This document shows, piece after piece, positions 1 through 11,100 of a stretch of DNA of 42,607 bases; positions within the stretch are counted from its first letter, which is position 1, and each line of letters begins with the position of its first letter. Position numbers and translations under genes: made by a program. The stretch spans positions 12,501 through 55,107 of the forward strand of contig JAHBMJ010004469.1 of NCBI GenBank assembly GCA_018398765.1, given 5' to 3'. Source of the DNA: Chromera velia (lineage: Eukaryota; Sar; Chromeraceae). The notes beneath the pieces were generated by a model. That model saw nothing but the letters and a program-made list of their open reading frames with translations, was not told where the DNA came from and made no database searches.

Positions 1-514
1 CGTGAAAGTGATACCTGTTGAGAGCACAATGCAAATGCATGTCGATGATTTGATTTGTTTTGCCAGAGACACCAGAAAGACATTGAAGGAAGTGACTGAG
101 GCAGTTGAGTCAGATGAGGTGGGTGAGGTGACAGACAGGCCAGTGAAGTGTGTGAGAATGGAGTTGTCGCATGATAAGGAAGGGGGGGAGATTAGACAGA
201 GTCAGAGGTCGTATCTCAATCTAGAGAAGATCCCTCCAGAAAAAAAAGGTTCGAAAAGTCTAGACAAAGCAGACTTTGCTCAGCCACAGCCAGAAGAGAT
301 AGACATGAAGTATGAGGCTCTGTATCATACTCTTTTGGGCATGCTTGGCTGGATGACAAGAACGAGATGGGATCTTGCGTTTGCATTTTCTCAGCTTGCT
401 AGATGGTCTTCCTGTCCCTCTGTTCGCATCTTTCAGACTCTGTGCACTGTGTTGCGGACTGCTGTTGCAGAAGCGAGGGACTTGGTTTTTCATGCAGTCA
501 GAAATCTAGAAATA
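1..514 (+). pseudogene. Ty1/copia-like reverse transcriptase, 3' part (left half of a split pol)
   Basis: An open frame read from position 2 enters mid-gene and matches the C-terminal part of a Ty1/copia reverse transcriptase. The catalytic motif appears as HVDDL at about residues 13-17; the paired aspartates are kept but the usual tyrosine or phenylalanine is histidine. Further on, a stretch resembling the family's 'GxLxxxTRPDIAFAVSxLSRF' block reads GMLGWMTRTRWDLAFAFSQLARW. The block then ends in DLVFHAVRNLEI, just where the RNase H domain should begin. There the frame is cut by an inverted-repeat element starting at 515. The frame resumes with RNase H at 4013, one base out of phase once the insertion is removed. 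The 5' end lies outside the window. Domain identity is fairly sure; activity is excluded by the interruption. Confidence 0.8.
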
Positions 515-560
515 ACTGACTGTACTGACAATTGAAACTTTTGTACTAGAAAGTGACTTT
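515..560 (+). repeat. left terminal inverted repeat
   Basis: This starts ACTGACTGTACTGACAATTG and pairs with the right end at 3955-4009. Identity is complete for 28 bases, then about 46 bases align with one gap. Confidence 0.85.
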
Positions 561-2147
561 TAATTTTCTATATATCACACTAAATTTTGTATAAAAAACT
601 AAGTCTTTAAAACACTTAGAATGATTCTATTTATTGTTTTTTACCTGCGTGAAAGTATGAACAACTTTTAAAGATAAGGTTTAATGGGTTTGTGGTGTGT
701 ATGTTGGAAATTGTTGGACATAAGTGAGGTGAAAGAGTTATAGTATGTTAATATGTCGGGGAGTGATTGCAGACTCTGCAGGCATGTAACAATACGCAGT
801 GTAATGCACAAACAAGCTAACTTTACTTCTAATGGAATATGCTGAATCCGCACACTGATGTAAGGAGGGAGCACACAGTGGGCAACCCCCATGAAAGGTA
901 AGAATGAATGTCCGCAAACAGATTTGCTGATTTGACACCCACAGAAAGCAGTTCAACCAAACAAATGTTGAGCACTATGACCGTGCAAGAGGTAAATGCT
1001 TAGCTTCTGAAAGACTGATCGATCCATGGCCTCTAGCTAGAGGGCCTTGCCCACGACCGGCCATCATAGCGTTCTTGTTTTTTCTGGGTGAGGCCCGGCA
1101 CTGGCCACTGGGTCTTAGTCCACCCAGGAGCCCTACCTCCAAATTTTTATACAAACAAGAGCTGCGCCTCACTCCCACAACTTCAGATCACCCGAGATTA
1201 CCAGCCGTAATGCTTCCTCACGAAACCCAAGCACCGACAAACGGTCCTCCGAGAAAGGCTCAGTCTGACCTGCAGCACAGATATGCAAAAATTCATAAAG
1301 TGGCTCACCTTCTGGCCACCCAGAGCTGGCCCCCTCATCCAGAAAGCCTTTCCAGCTCCTCATCTAGAGCTTGTTAGAGCGCACGCATGGAAAGGATTCA
1401 ATGGAAGCTTTACTGGGGCAACTTCGAAGGCCCCTTTGCATGGAGACGGGCCGTGCCCTTCGTGATGGAAGATTGAAATTGCCCTCTCAGGGCAACCAGT
1501 AGAGTGAATGTCATAAACCTAAGAAAAAGCAAAGAAGTCAATCCTCTGAGCTTTCGATAAAGCCTACTTTCATCGCTGGAGAGCAAGTCTGTGTGATGGG
1601 AGAGAGGCGGCACTAGGTCGTGCTCTGATCGACTTGAAACATTCGACGGAAAGCCGATTTTGGGAGCCGATTTTAGATTGGCCAACCATGTGACGGCCCC
1701 GGAAGGCAAGCTACGCGTTGCAGGCCAGGGCCCGGCCGGCCACCAAGGCCAAAAAGCACTTCCTGGCTGCGCGCTGACCCATCAAAATGCCGATCTGAAA
1801 AATTCTCAGTCAGGTCTTCAGAAAGTTCTCCTCCACTCAGAAAGTCGGGTCAACAGAATGGGCCTTTATCCACAAAATCTCATTGTCAAGCGTTCCATTG
1901 GATTGTATTGGAAGGCTTGACAACGACAAAATCGTGTACAGCTTGTTATTCCAGAACCTTATTTTTAGAGGGGTTACAGATTCCGGAGTTTTGTCCCCCT
2001 CTGGTATCTGTGTTGGCTGGACACCTCTGGTTGCTCATGGGAGTGGTTGCCTCGGTGCAAAGGAGTTGTCCAACAACTAGAAGGGTTGCCGGACTGGTTT
2101 GGATCGCTGAACCAGGTCAGTTCATTTTGTGTCGTTCCACTAGCAAC

Positions 2148-2374
2148 AGGGGGGGGTGGACCCTCTCGCAGGGGTACGAAACAACCCAATTTGGTACCCC
2201 TGGTGGAGGGGGGGGGTCCGACCTGCTCTGCAGGTTTCCGTCCAAAATGTATCTAAAAAACACTTCTAGACACATTTTGGACGCAAACTTGCAGAGCAGG
2301 TCGGACCCTCCCCCTCCACCAGAGGTACCAAATTGGGTCGTTTCGTACCCCTATGAGAGGGTCCACCCCCCCCT
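2148..2374. repeat. 227-bp near-perfect inverted repeat (hairpin)
   Basis: Left arm about 2149-2250 (from GGGGTGGACCCTCTC to TCCAAAATGT) is the reverse complement of right arm about 2272-2374 (from ACATTTTGGA to GAGAGGGTCCACCCC). The arms are about 101 bp, with only scattered mismatches and a loop of about 21 bp (2251-2271). Inside the arms are a block containing AATTTGGTACC and one containing ACCTGCTCTGCA with its complement. Transcription would give a long dsRNA stem. It could be a foldback-type mini element nested in the larger TIR element; no clear target duplication is visible at its edges. Confidence 0.85.
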
Positions 2375-2744
2375 CCCAATAAAAGAATTAAAAAAATCTT
2401 GTTTGCAGAGATGAGCCTTCTTGGTGCATGCAGAAGGCTTTATACGATGTCTGTAAGTGTTTCTGTGTGGCTACAACCTGGCCATTGTGGTTTCTGAATG
2501 ACTGACCGGTCTGCCCTTGGTAAGGCACAAAACTGCCGTCTCCCTTTGTGTCTGTTGTTCACCCCTGCCCCCCTCCTCTGCTCTTTGCAGGTCGTGGGTC
2601 TCCTCCAGAAGATGCTTGTTTTTTGTCCTAGTCCTTCCTCAACTCCTCCAGAGGTAGGTCTTTACATTTTCGTTAAGGCCGCAGTCTTCAGACTGCGAAA
2701 GGGAGCAGCGCTCCTACGTGCCGAGCCTATTTTTTTTTCTACCT

Positions 2745-3470
2745 GCCTGACTGCCTCCGAAATTTTGCTCTTCTTGCCTGCTTGACTGCCCTCTAGCTTT
2801 CAACCTTTCTGTCTGGCGAAATGCCTTCCCAATTTTGGCCTTTCCGCCCGCCCTATTGCCTTCCTAATTTCGGCCTTTGCCGTGCTCCCAATTTCGGTCT
2901 TCCTGCCTGCCCGATTGCCTTCCCAATTTCAGCCTTCTTGCCTGCCAGACTGCCTTCCAGAGTTTTGTATTCCTGCTATGCTGACTGCTTTCCCATTTCA
3001 GCCTTCTTGCCTGCCTGACTGCCCTCCAAATTTTGGTCTTTCTGTCTGCCTCAATGCTTTCCAAATTTTGGCCTTTCTGTCTGCCTGACTGACTTCGCAA
3101 TTTCGGCCTTCCTGCCTGTCCGGTTGCCTTCCCAATTTCGGCTTTCCTGCCTGCCTGATTGCCTTCCCTATTTTGGCCTTCCTTCCTACCCAAGTTTCCT
3201 CCTAACGCTTCCTAATTTCGGTCATCCTGCTTGCTCGATGGCCTTCCCAATTTTGTTCTTCCTGCTGGCCCGACTGCCTTCCCAAGTTCGGCGTTCTTGT
3301 GTGTCTGACTGCCTCCTAGAGTTCGTTCTTTCTGCTTACATGCCTGCCTTCCAATTTTGATCTTCTTAGCGGCCTGACTGCCTTCCAATTTTAGCCTTCC
3401 TGCCCGTCTGATTGCCTTCCCAATTTCGGCCTTCCTGCCCGTCCGATTGCTTTCCCAATTTTGGTCTTCC
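2745..3470 (+). repeat. degenerate ~35-bp minisatellite (CTTCCTGCCTGCC...CCCAATTTCGGC)
   Basis: About twenty diverged copies of a pyrimidine-rich unit of roughly 35 bp run in tandem. Each has a 'CTTCCTGCCTGCC' half and a 'TTCCCAATTTCGGC' half. Short open frames on both strands here are products of the repeat, not genes. Confidence 0.75.
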
Positions 3471-3954
3471 TGCTTTCATGTATCATTCTGATGCAAATTA
3501 AAGATACAGGTTGTGTTTGCATGATGTTTTTATGTGTATTCTGGCAATTCGACTGACTTTCTGTTTGTGTGCACGTATTTCTGCAGGTGGCGTTCACGGG
3601 TGTGCATGTTTAATATATACTGAGATGCCCCCCCCTCCCCCTCTCCTACCCCTGACACGCCCGCCGTTGAGCAGTGCCTCATATGAATTGAAAACAAAAC
3701 AGTTATGATCATGAGAAGAAATGCTTCAATCAGATCGATTCAGAGCCATTCAGATACATTTCTTATTGTGTTTTTATCCTAGCGTTAATTTACGATGACA
3801 GATACCAGACAATTTATGGTTTTGAAAAAATATATACTCTAGCTATATATACATTTTTTTATTTCATTTTTTAAACATCTTACTAAGCTTAAATAGTCTT
3901 AAATAGTTTAAAGGTTAAACTATCTATTTTAATGTTTTAAAAACTAAATTTTTT

Positions 3955-4009
3955 AAAGTCACTTAATTCAATTTCCAGTATAAAAGTTTCAATTGTCAGT
4001 ACAGTCAGT
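3955..4009 (-). repeat. right terminal inverted repeat
   Basis: On the minus strand this begins ACTGACTGTACTGACAATTG, identical to the left end for 28 bases. It carries about 8 extra bases before the shared AGTGACTTT block. Confidence 0.85.
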
Positions 4010-4012
4010 TAA

Positions 4013-4471
4013 ATGCACTTGTGGGTAGATGCAGCATATGATGATCGATTGTGTGAATCGCGAAGTGGTTTTATTATTCAGCTTACAGATCGTTCGTGGG
4101 ACTTTTCAGTCAGATGGAACATGCTTGATTGGGCTTCTCACAGAGAGAAGCGGCTGGTTCATTTGACTGCAGGAGCCGAACTATTGGCTCTTGTTCATGG
4201 TATCGTTCATGTTCTTTTTCTGTTACGAAATGCTCGTCTCCTCTTTTCAGATGTGCCCCTCAGAATCATGACTGATTCAGCTGCTTTGGTGGATCAGTTG
4301 AAGAGTAGAAAGTGTCAGAAGGAGCCTACCTTGCAGGGAAGACTCAATTTTGTGCTTCAAGAAATTCGCCTTCTCAAGGCAACGTTCGAGCATGTTGAAG
4401 GGGAGAGGCAGCTTGCTGATTGCCTAACTAAGTGGCGTCATCCGTCAATTGCGTGGCCATGTCATCCTTGA
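4013..4471 (+). pseudogene. Ty1/copia-like RNase H, right half of the split pol
   Basis: The translation starts MHLWVDAAYDD and continues with SRSGFIIQLTD, TAGAELLALVHG and IMTDSAALVD. These supply the acidic residues of the copia RNase H core (VDA, AE, TDS), and the domain ends with QLADCLTKWRH, the usual 'ADxLTK' terminus of copia pol. It directly continues the reverse-transcriptase fragment ending at 514. The polypurine tract just downstream marks the 3' end of the element's internal region. It is open to its own stop but severed from the rest of pol, so it is non-functional as found. Confidence 0.85.
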
Positions 4472-4479
4472 GAAAGCTC

Positions 4480-4490
4480 AGGGGGGGAGT
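4480..4490 (+). other. polypurine tract of the copia element
   Basis: A purine run (A followed by seven G, then AG) lies 9 bases after the pol stop. This is the usual position for the plus-strand primer and the start of the 3' LTR. A clear TG...CA LTR could not be delimited downstream. Confidence 0.5.
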
Positions 4491-4611
4491 CGCTTAGTGT
4501 AGAGCATGATTAAAGTGACTCTTTAAGTGAGCCTAGAGTTTGAGGAGAGCGGCATGATTGACTATGGATTTATTCATGCATATATCTAGAAATATAGGAA
4601 ACAGCTCGGTC

Positions 4612-5215
4612 CTAATAAGCATCTAAGAACGAACTGATGCATGGTTGAATGTGATTTGAGTCTATACTTATGTATACTCTATCACCGGTCTCTTTAACCA
4701 CGGCATAGACCCGAAAACCCCGTTCACTGAAAATGGAAGAGTGCTTCTCAAAAAGGAAATCAACAATTCGGGAAAGGACGTGACGGGCATCTGCGCACCC
4801 AAGTTTAACCTGGTTTCCCTTCTTATCAAATCCCCATGCCCCAGTTCTGAAGAACACCCGAGGAGGACCTCGCGGGTGTGGGGAAGTGATTCCAGACACT
4901 TTCTTTCAGGTGAGGCAGAGTGTACGTCTGATCTTTATCGACTGGCCAGGGATCGTTCTGGTTGGCTCAGTCATAAAAAGGGTGTTCTTTCAGAAATATG
5001 AAGAGACGAAGATTTAGATTCGCTGGTCCAATGTTGAAGGAACACCGGAAGCTTTCGCTTTCAGCGGGGAAGCGGAAAGCGAGTGTAAGGCCAGGTTTGA
5101 GGGGAAGACAGATGGCCTCACGGATGGAGAATGGTGGGGTGACTATGACTTTGCAGATAAATTTTTTGCATCCCTGAAGATGGAATTGGAATCGCAGCCT
5201 ATCGATAGTTGAGAT
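4612..5215 (+). other. unidentified coding-like remnant
   Basis: I do not recognise a gene here. On the plus strand one frame reads RLIFIDWPGIVLVGSVIKRV, crosses one stop near 5013, and continues as IRWSNVEGTPEAFAFSGE through GEWWGDYDFADKFFA to a stop at 5210. On the minus strand 4899-4612 is also open for 95 codons. The region lies just beyond the copia polypurine tract, so it could be LTR-linked sequence or an older gene fragment. Which strand, if either, is coding is undecided. Confidence 0.25.
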
Positions 5216-5249
5216 GACCAAAAAATTATTTAGAAACATAGACAATGCA

Positions 5250-6750
5250 TGTTCAAGTGTTTAAAAACCTATTAAAGCTTGTTTTAGGCTTTAAAAACAT
5301 TAAAAAATGCTATAATTTTGAAATAGGGTATAATAAGGTATAAATGGGGTATAATGGGGTATCAGAAAATGGGGTACCCCATTTTTCCCCCATTTCTGTT
5401 ATATATTTTTTATGTATTCAAAATTATTCTTTAGCTTTCTAAGCAGCAAATATGATTAGAAAAAGCTTAAAACTAATTTTTGGACTGAATTTCAAGTTGA
5501 GCTCTATATCACTTATGATCGTGACTGATGTACCCCTCATAAAATATATGGCCCATTTTTCATAAATGGAGTATATGGGGGGCCCATTTTCCCCCATTAT
5601 CCCCAAATATGTTAGGGGAGGTATCGATCCCACTAAGTCGTACGACGTACTGGACCCGTAACTAGAACACTAAATCACATTCAATTTAAAAATTCTAAAA
5701 TCAATACTATACTAGCAATTTTAATCCGGCCTGCTACATGCTAATCCTGCTAATAAAAATTTTTAAATCGACACTAAAAATGATAATGAAGTACAACTAG
5801 CAATTCCACTGGCAATCTTTTAGTACACGCTTAGCTAGATCGTACACGCAACGTGACGCAAGAACGGAGTCAACTAGTGATTCAAAGGAAAGAAGACAGA
5901 AAGTCTTCCAAAGCTCAACTTCACCGCCCATCGCAGGACCAGGACGGTTTGTCTTTCTGCATCTTATCCAAGGATTCCAAGCAAAACAAAAGAGGCACTC
6001 AATCACCCTATTTGCATGACGGTGACACGGTGACCGTGGAAGGCTCTGAACTACAGGTCTGCGTGAGGATGGATCGACCAACACAACGAAAGCTGTTCGT
6101 TCATCAGTCGGAGAACTGTCGGAATGAGCTGACAAACAGCTTCCTGAACTTTCAAAGAAAAATGAGTGCCCCATCCGCTTGCACCCCTCCTTTCATTCCC
6201 ATGTCTGTACGTAAGGCATTCCTCTGCGGAGACAAACTCGACAAATCGACCCACGGTGGGTCGACCAAGCGACTGCTTCTGAGCTTCTCCACCTCTCAGC
6301 TTTTGTAGTCGCTTTTTCCTTTTCGCTCACGTCCTTTTCTCTCAAAGACACGCTCCCGTGTTTATACAGAAATCTACAGAAAACAAATGCAACTACGTTC
6401 AGCTGACCTCCGTTGGCTGACATGATACAGTCAGACAGAAGCAGGACGAGCAAGAAAGGAAAGAGAAACAGGCAGAAAACCTCTCTTCTGTAAGAGCTGA
6501 ACCAACCAACCGACCGACCGACCTGCAAGGCCGCATGCGGTACGTGCATGGCTTTTTTGTTTCTCTCTCTGTCGTTCGGGTAGAACGGACAAACAGACAA
6601 AAAGGGAGCTGACTGAACTGAAGAAGAAAAATAGAGGAAGCACAAAGAGAAATCAAGCGCTCCTGCTGCGTGAAATCTTTCTTCCCGAAGTCCTTTCTAG
6701 GTCCTTTTGTTTCATCCTTCCGCAAACCTTCACGCACACCTCTCCCCTTT

Positions 6751-6781
<31 letters not shown>

Positions 6782-7000
6782 AGCCATTCAGTCGGTCAAA
6801 CCATCGACTGCATGCTCGATCTATCGGTCAATCCCTCCAGTCAGTCCCTCGATCGATCGACGGACCACGCTGTCATGCAGATCCTCGACGGACTCGCGTA
6901 CCGACTACTGCTGCTGCTGCGGACTTTCCTTTGTTTTCTTTTTTTGAGGGGGGCCTCAATTAAGGACGCACCGGCCTATTAGATACACAAGCAAAGAAAC
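5250..7000. other. gene-free stretch, AT-rich then mixed low-complexity
   Basis: The part 5220-5810 is AT-rich. It contains repeated ATGGGGTATAATGGGGTAT and CCCATTTTCCCCCATT motifs, including a GGGGTACCCC palindrome near 5374. The rest is of balanced composition with a (TTTC)n run at 6757-6780. Open frames of 100-150 codons occur on both strands (5853-6308 plus, 6174-5797 minus) but show no domain or splice support. Confidence 0.5.
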
Positions 7001-7004
7001 CTGC

Positions 7005-7370
7005 CATGCAACTACGTTCTGCTCGTCCGTCTGGTGTAGGTAACCCTTTGTCACAGGGCAGACCCAAAACGAACAAGGAAGAAATGAAGACAGAAATCTC
7101 GCAAGGGACCAAGCAGGACTGTCTGTCAGTCCGGGCAACTGCGGACAGTAGCACAGACGGACAGACAAGTAAGTCCACTGGCCAAATCGACTACAGAAGA
7201 GGGAACAAAGGAGAAAACACAGTAAGTGCACCTGCTGCAACTCTCCATTCTCTCCCTCTTCCCCCCCATCCACGCACTCCGTTTAACTTCTTCCCCTGAC
7301 CGAAACATTCGGTCTCAGGCACATCAATGAACTTTGTCTGACTTCACTAGACACACTCGTGTCCATGTGT
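7005..7370 (+). repeat. dispersed repeat, copy A
   Basis: Ordered blocks ATGCAACTACGTT (about 7004), GTCTGTCAGTC..GG.CAACTGCGGACAGT (7120-7149), CAGACGGACAGAC and GACTTCAC..GACAC.CTCGTGTC (about 7340-7364) recur at similar spacing, inverted, at 21640-22035. No coding capacity is evident. Confidence 0.6.
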
Positions 7371-8132
7371 TTCACAATGAATGACACAAAATCGACGACC
7401 CTGCACATGCACGCAGTCATGTATCGCGTTGTCATGGATTTTCCAGGACTGCGTATTCACGCACGGGCTTCCTGAATCTTTTTGAAAAAAAGAGGATTGA
7501 CCGATTGATGAAGTAGGTTGCCGGCAGGCAGACAGACGGCTTTTCGCTGGTTTTGCAACCGTAACCTTGTCTTTTCTGAGTTTGTCTGCGCTTTCCACTG
7601 GACGCAAAAACAGAGCAGAGAGTTCCTCCTCACAAAAACAGCTCACGCGGCGCTCACAGAAAGAGAATAGTGAGCTAGAGGGGGCAGCAAGGAGATGCGG
7701 GAAGCGGGAGTGAAAGGAGGTTGAAAGAGAGAAAGAAGGAAAGAACGAGGACGCTGCCCAAACAGCAGAATTTTCACATCCTCCTTTTCTTGCGCATGTT
7801 TTCATGACATGGAAGGAAGAGACTGCGAATACGAGAGAAAGAGAACGGAGAGAGGGAGAAAGAGAGCGAAGAAAGAACAAAAGCTGCACGATCAGCAGAC
7901 TTTTCTATAACGACCCAAGTTTCATTCATGCAAGGCAAGGAAAGGAAGAGACTGACTGCAATGGAAGTGTTGACGCAAACAAAACGACAAAACGAGGGTC
8001 TTCCAGAAGTTGCCTTGACTTCTTCACTCTTTTCTTTCTCTCTTTTTTTTTTTGCACACACGCGGTCTTTCTCTCACCTACATACATTGAAGGAAGAGAC
8101 AGGATTCGTTCTCTTCAAGCTCTCTGTCTGAC
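7371..8132. other. 3' flank of mysAB, no gene seen
   Basis: This sequence lies downstream of the mysAB stop codon and presumably includes its 3' untranslated region. It is rich in GAAAGAGAGA/TTTCTCTCT low-complexity tracts. An open frame of 180 codons on the minus strand (7889-7347) is Ser/Phe-rich and without recognisable domains. Confidence 0.5.
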
Positions 8133-11100
8133 TCAGTTCTTCTTGGGCATAATGATGGTAATACCCTCCCTGACTGTGAGGACCGACTGCTCGACTCGAT
8201 CGTCCTCTCTCACGTGCTGGTTGAACTTGTGAAGAGCGTCTCGCCTCGAGTCCCCCTCTTCGTATACAAGGGCACAGAGGGAGTTGTCAGCCATGATCAC
8301 ACCCTGCTCACTCAGGAGACCGGCCATGGCCTCGTCGTAGTACGCAATGTAGTTGTCCTTGTCCGCATCGATGAAGACAATGTCAAACTTCTCCCCTGCT
8401 TCGCGGAGCTTCTTCATCTCATCGAGGGCACTGGTGACACGGAGATCGATCTTGGCCTGCGTGGCCTCATCGAAACCTGAAAAGATCTCGGCAGCAGCGC
8501 GTGCCGTCTCCTCATCGTTCTCAATCGTCACAACCATGCCACCAGCAGGCACAGCCTCTGCGAACGCAGCTGCGGAGTAGCCGGTGAAGGTGCCAACGTC
8601 GAGCACACGACGTGCACCCTTCATCATGGTGATGGTCTTGAGAAATTGACCCTCGAGCTGACCAACCATGCACGGGGCAAACAGTGCTTTCTCTTCCGTG
8701 AGCTTTGCAACTCTGGCCAAATTGGCAGAGGGAAGAGAGGTCATACCCAACGCGTAGCGCTCAACGCCGGTGTAGAAGAGCTCGGAATTCGGGAACGCAG
8801 GAGGCTTGGCGGTAGCCTCCGGGGCAGCGTGGAGCACCCCGGACTGGATCTCCTTTGCAGCGTTGCGCTTCACCTGGCGCTTGGTGATCCACTCTTTGTA
8901 AGTGCCGGGATCGGAGTCACTGTTGCCGCTGCTAACGACAGCAGTGGCAGTCTCCTCTTTTCCAGAACCCGCGGAGGAGTCGAGGTCTCCACTCTCACGA
9001 GTGTCGATCGTGTTGGATCTGCCGGAGTGCCCGTGACCGTGGCCACCGCAGCATCCGGAGGCGGCGGTCTGCTCGTGCTCGTGCTGCTTGCCGTTTGTGC
9101 CGACTGTCCCTGCAGGCTCCAGGCCGACGTCAGTGCAGTGCTCGTCGATGCCTCTGCCCTCTCGGGGGTACTTGGAGCAGATGAGCTTGTAGGCATCGAG
9201 AGAGGCGTCAAGGCGCTCTCTTGAGACGACGTTGATGTAGCCGCACTTGCCGATCTCTCCCTTCGGCACGGGGGCAGCCAGGTTGCCTCCTCTCTTCTGA
9301 ACCATCTTCACCTGCATGACGGAGAGGGGAGAGGGAGAGAGGGAAAGAACGCATGGAGAGAGTCAACGCATGGAATGAATCACAGCTCTCTGGTGATAAG
9401 CAGGGACGACTGGGCATTGAGAGAAGAGGATATAGGAACAAAAAGACACGAGCGACGCAGCTCTGACTGCTAAGAAAGAAAGGAAAAGCAGAGACAGGAA
9501 ATCGGAACGCAGAAAGCAAGCAAACAACATGCACCCCACCCCAGCTGCACTTTCCTTCTTCCTACACCTGCTCTCTCTGTCAGAACCCCCCACTGTCTCA
9601 ACACAGCTTCCTATCATATCAACGTCCCCCTCTATTCATTCTTCTGACTGACGGACCTGAGAGGACCACACACACTCCTTGTCGTCAAGGATGGGGTGCC
9701 AGATCGCGAGCTCGAGCTTGGAGAGGAGAGCAAGGATTCTCTCCATCTCAGCCTCGGTGATTAATCCTTCCTCGACTGCCAGGAAGGCCCCGAAGCCCAT
9801 GCAGGTCGCAACTGCGTGGCCGTGCAGCAGCCCTGCAGGGATCTCATACCCAGGGGACCAGGTGTGCCCGTAGGCGTGGGGTCTACACTGGTGGGTCTCC
9901 CATAGGTTGCCGTACTCGGACTTCACGTAGCTCTCCATGGCCTTCCCGATGATCAGGTCGCACTCCTTCTGGAAGTCCGCAGAGGAGGTCAGAGGACCCT
10001 CTGTGCCCAGCTGCAGAAGTCACAGACAGACGTAGGGGGAGAGAGAACGGGTGTCTACGAAGTGTATGCACACCGACAATGCTTGCAAAAGCGAAAAACT
10101 GCAATCTGACAAAGAATCTCACAAATGCCAACCACGGAAAGAAGCGAACTCATGCGAGCAAGGGAGAAGAGAGAGCAGAGTTCACTTCTCTTCTCATGCC
10201 GTGCAGTGTCACACAAAAGGCCAAAAAAGTAGAGGGGCACCAATAACCTGACGATCGAAAGGCAGACAAGAGAAGACTCGTCCTCCCCTCCTGCTCATCC
10301 CCCCCCTTTCACTCAAACCCAGCAACAAACAAACGAACAAAAGAAGCAAAGCAAAGCACTCCAACAAACAAACAAACGAAGAAAGAAAGAAAAAGAAACC
10401 AACCTTGGAGTGCACGAGGTCGCCTCCATGCTTCTCCAGAAGATCGAACAAACTGCTGTCCTTCACAATCGCCATCTTGGCGATCTCTGCCAGGCCGTGT
10501 CTCACCCACCCGGTGTGGAGGGAGGAGAAGAACGACCTGTCTGTCAGAGTCATCACAGGAGGATGGTAGCTGCCGTAGATGTTCTTGTATCCCGACCCGT
10601 CGCAGCAGGTTCGGGGGGACGGACCGGCATCGATGCCAGAGACAACAGAGGTAGCAAGCATCACATACGGTGTGTTCCTATGATACAGTGCGGTAGCGAA
10701 CCCGGCAATGTCTGCGATCACACCCCCTCCCACAACGAGCACGGGCTCATTTCTGCACACCCCGGAGTGCTTCAGATCAAGGAGGATATTCTCTACGCTG
10801 GAGATGTCCTTGTCCTTCTCCATCCCACCGTAGACGAGTTTCTTCAACTCAATCTGATGGAAGCGGAAGTAGGTGTCCATGGCCTTCCCGTGGATCTGGT
10901 CGACCTGGCGGTCAACGATGGCAACCGCACGGCCGAGAGGGAGGTACAGCTTTCGGAGCTCGAGGTTGTCGAGGTCAAGAACGCCGTTGACGATCTTGAT
11001 GGTCGTGGTGATCTCTGTGCCCATCACGGCCTCAATGAGAGAGGCGTCAGTGGCAGCGTGCACAACTGCGTGGCACTGTCTGTAGATGGAGGTGGGGTAG

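Larger units (their letters stand above)
515..4009. mobile_element. 3.5-kb terminal-inverted-repeat DNA element inserted in the copia pol gene
   Basis: The two ends are inverted copies beginning ACTGACTGTACTGACAATTG. The first 28 bases are identical, and a diverged extension ends in the shared block GTGACTTT. TA dinucleotides flank both ends (513-514 and 4010-4011), as expected for a Tc1/mariner-type target-site duplication; TAA is an equally good reading of the same bases. The element splits reverse transcriptase from RNase H of one copia pol frame, so it is younger than the retroelement. No transposase can be recognised inside. The interior holds a long hairpin (2148-2374) and a degenerate minisatellite (about 2745-3470). 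It is probably non-autonomous, or a composite with nested insertions. Confidence 0.8.

Noticed and set aside
8646..9224. 192-codon plus-strand frame opposite the methyltransferase and linker
   Set aside because: Antisense shadow of a well-supported exon.
8133..9317. Methyltransferase as a separate gene starting at the ATG at 9317
   Set aside because: That ATG overlaps the intron acceptor, and the frame begins with cyclase C-terminal residues (RGGNLAAPVPKGEIGKCGY), so it is the last exon of the fusion.
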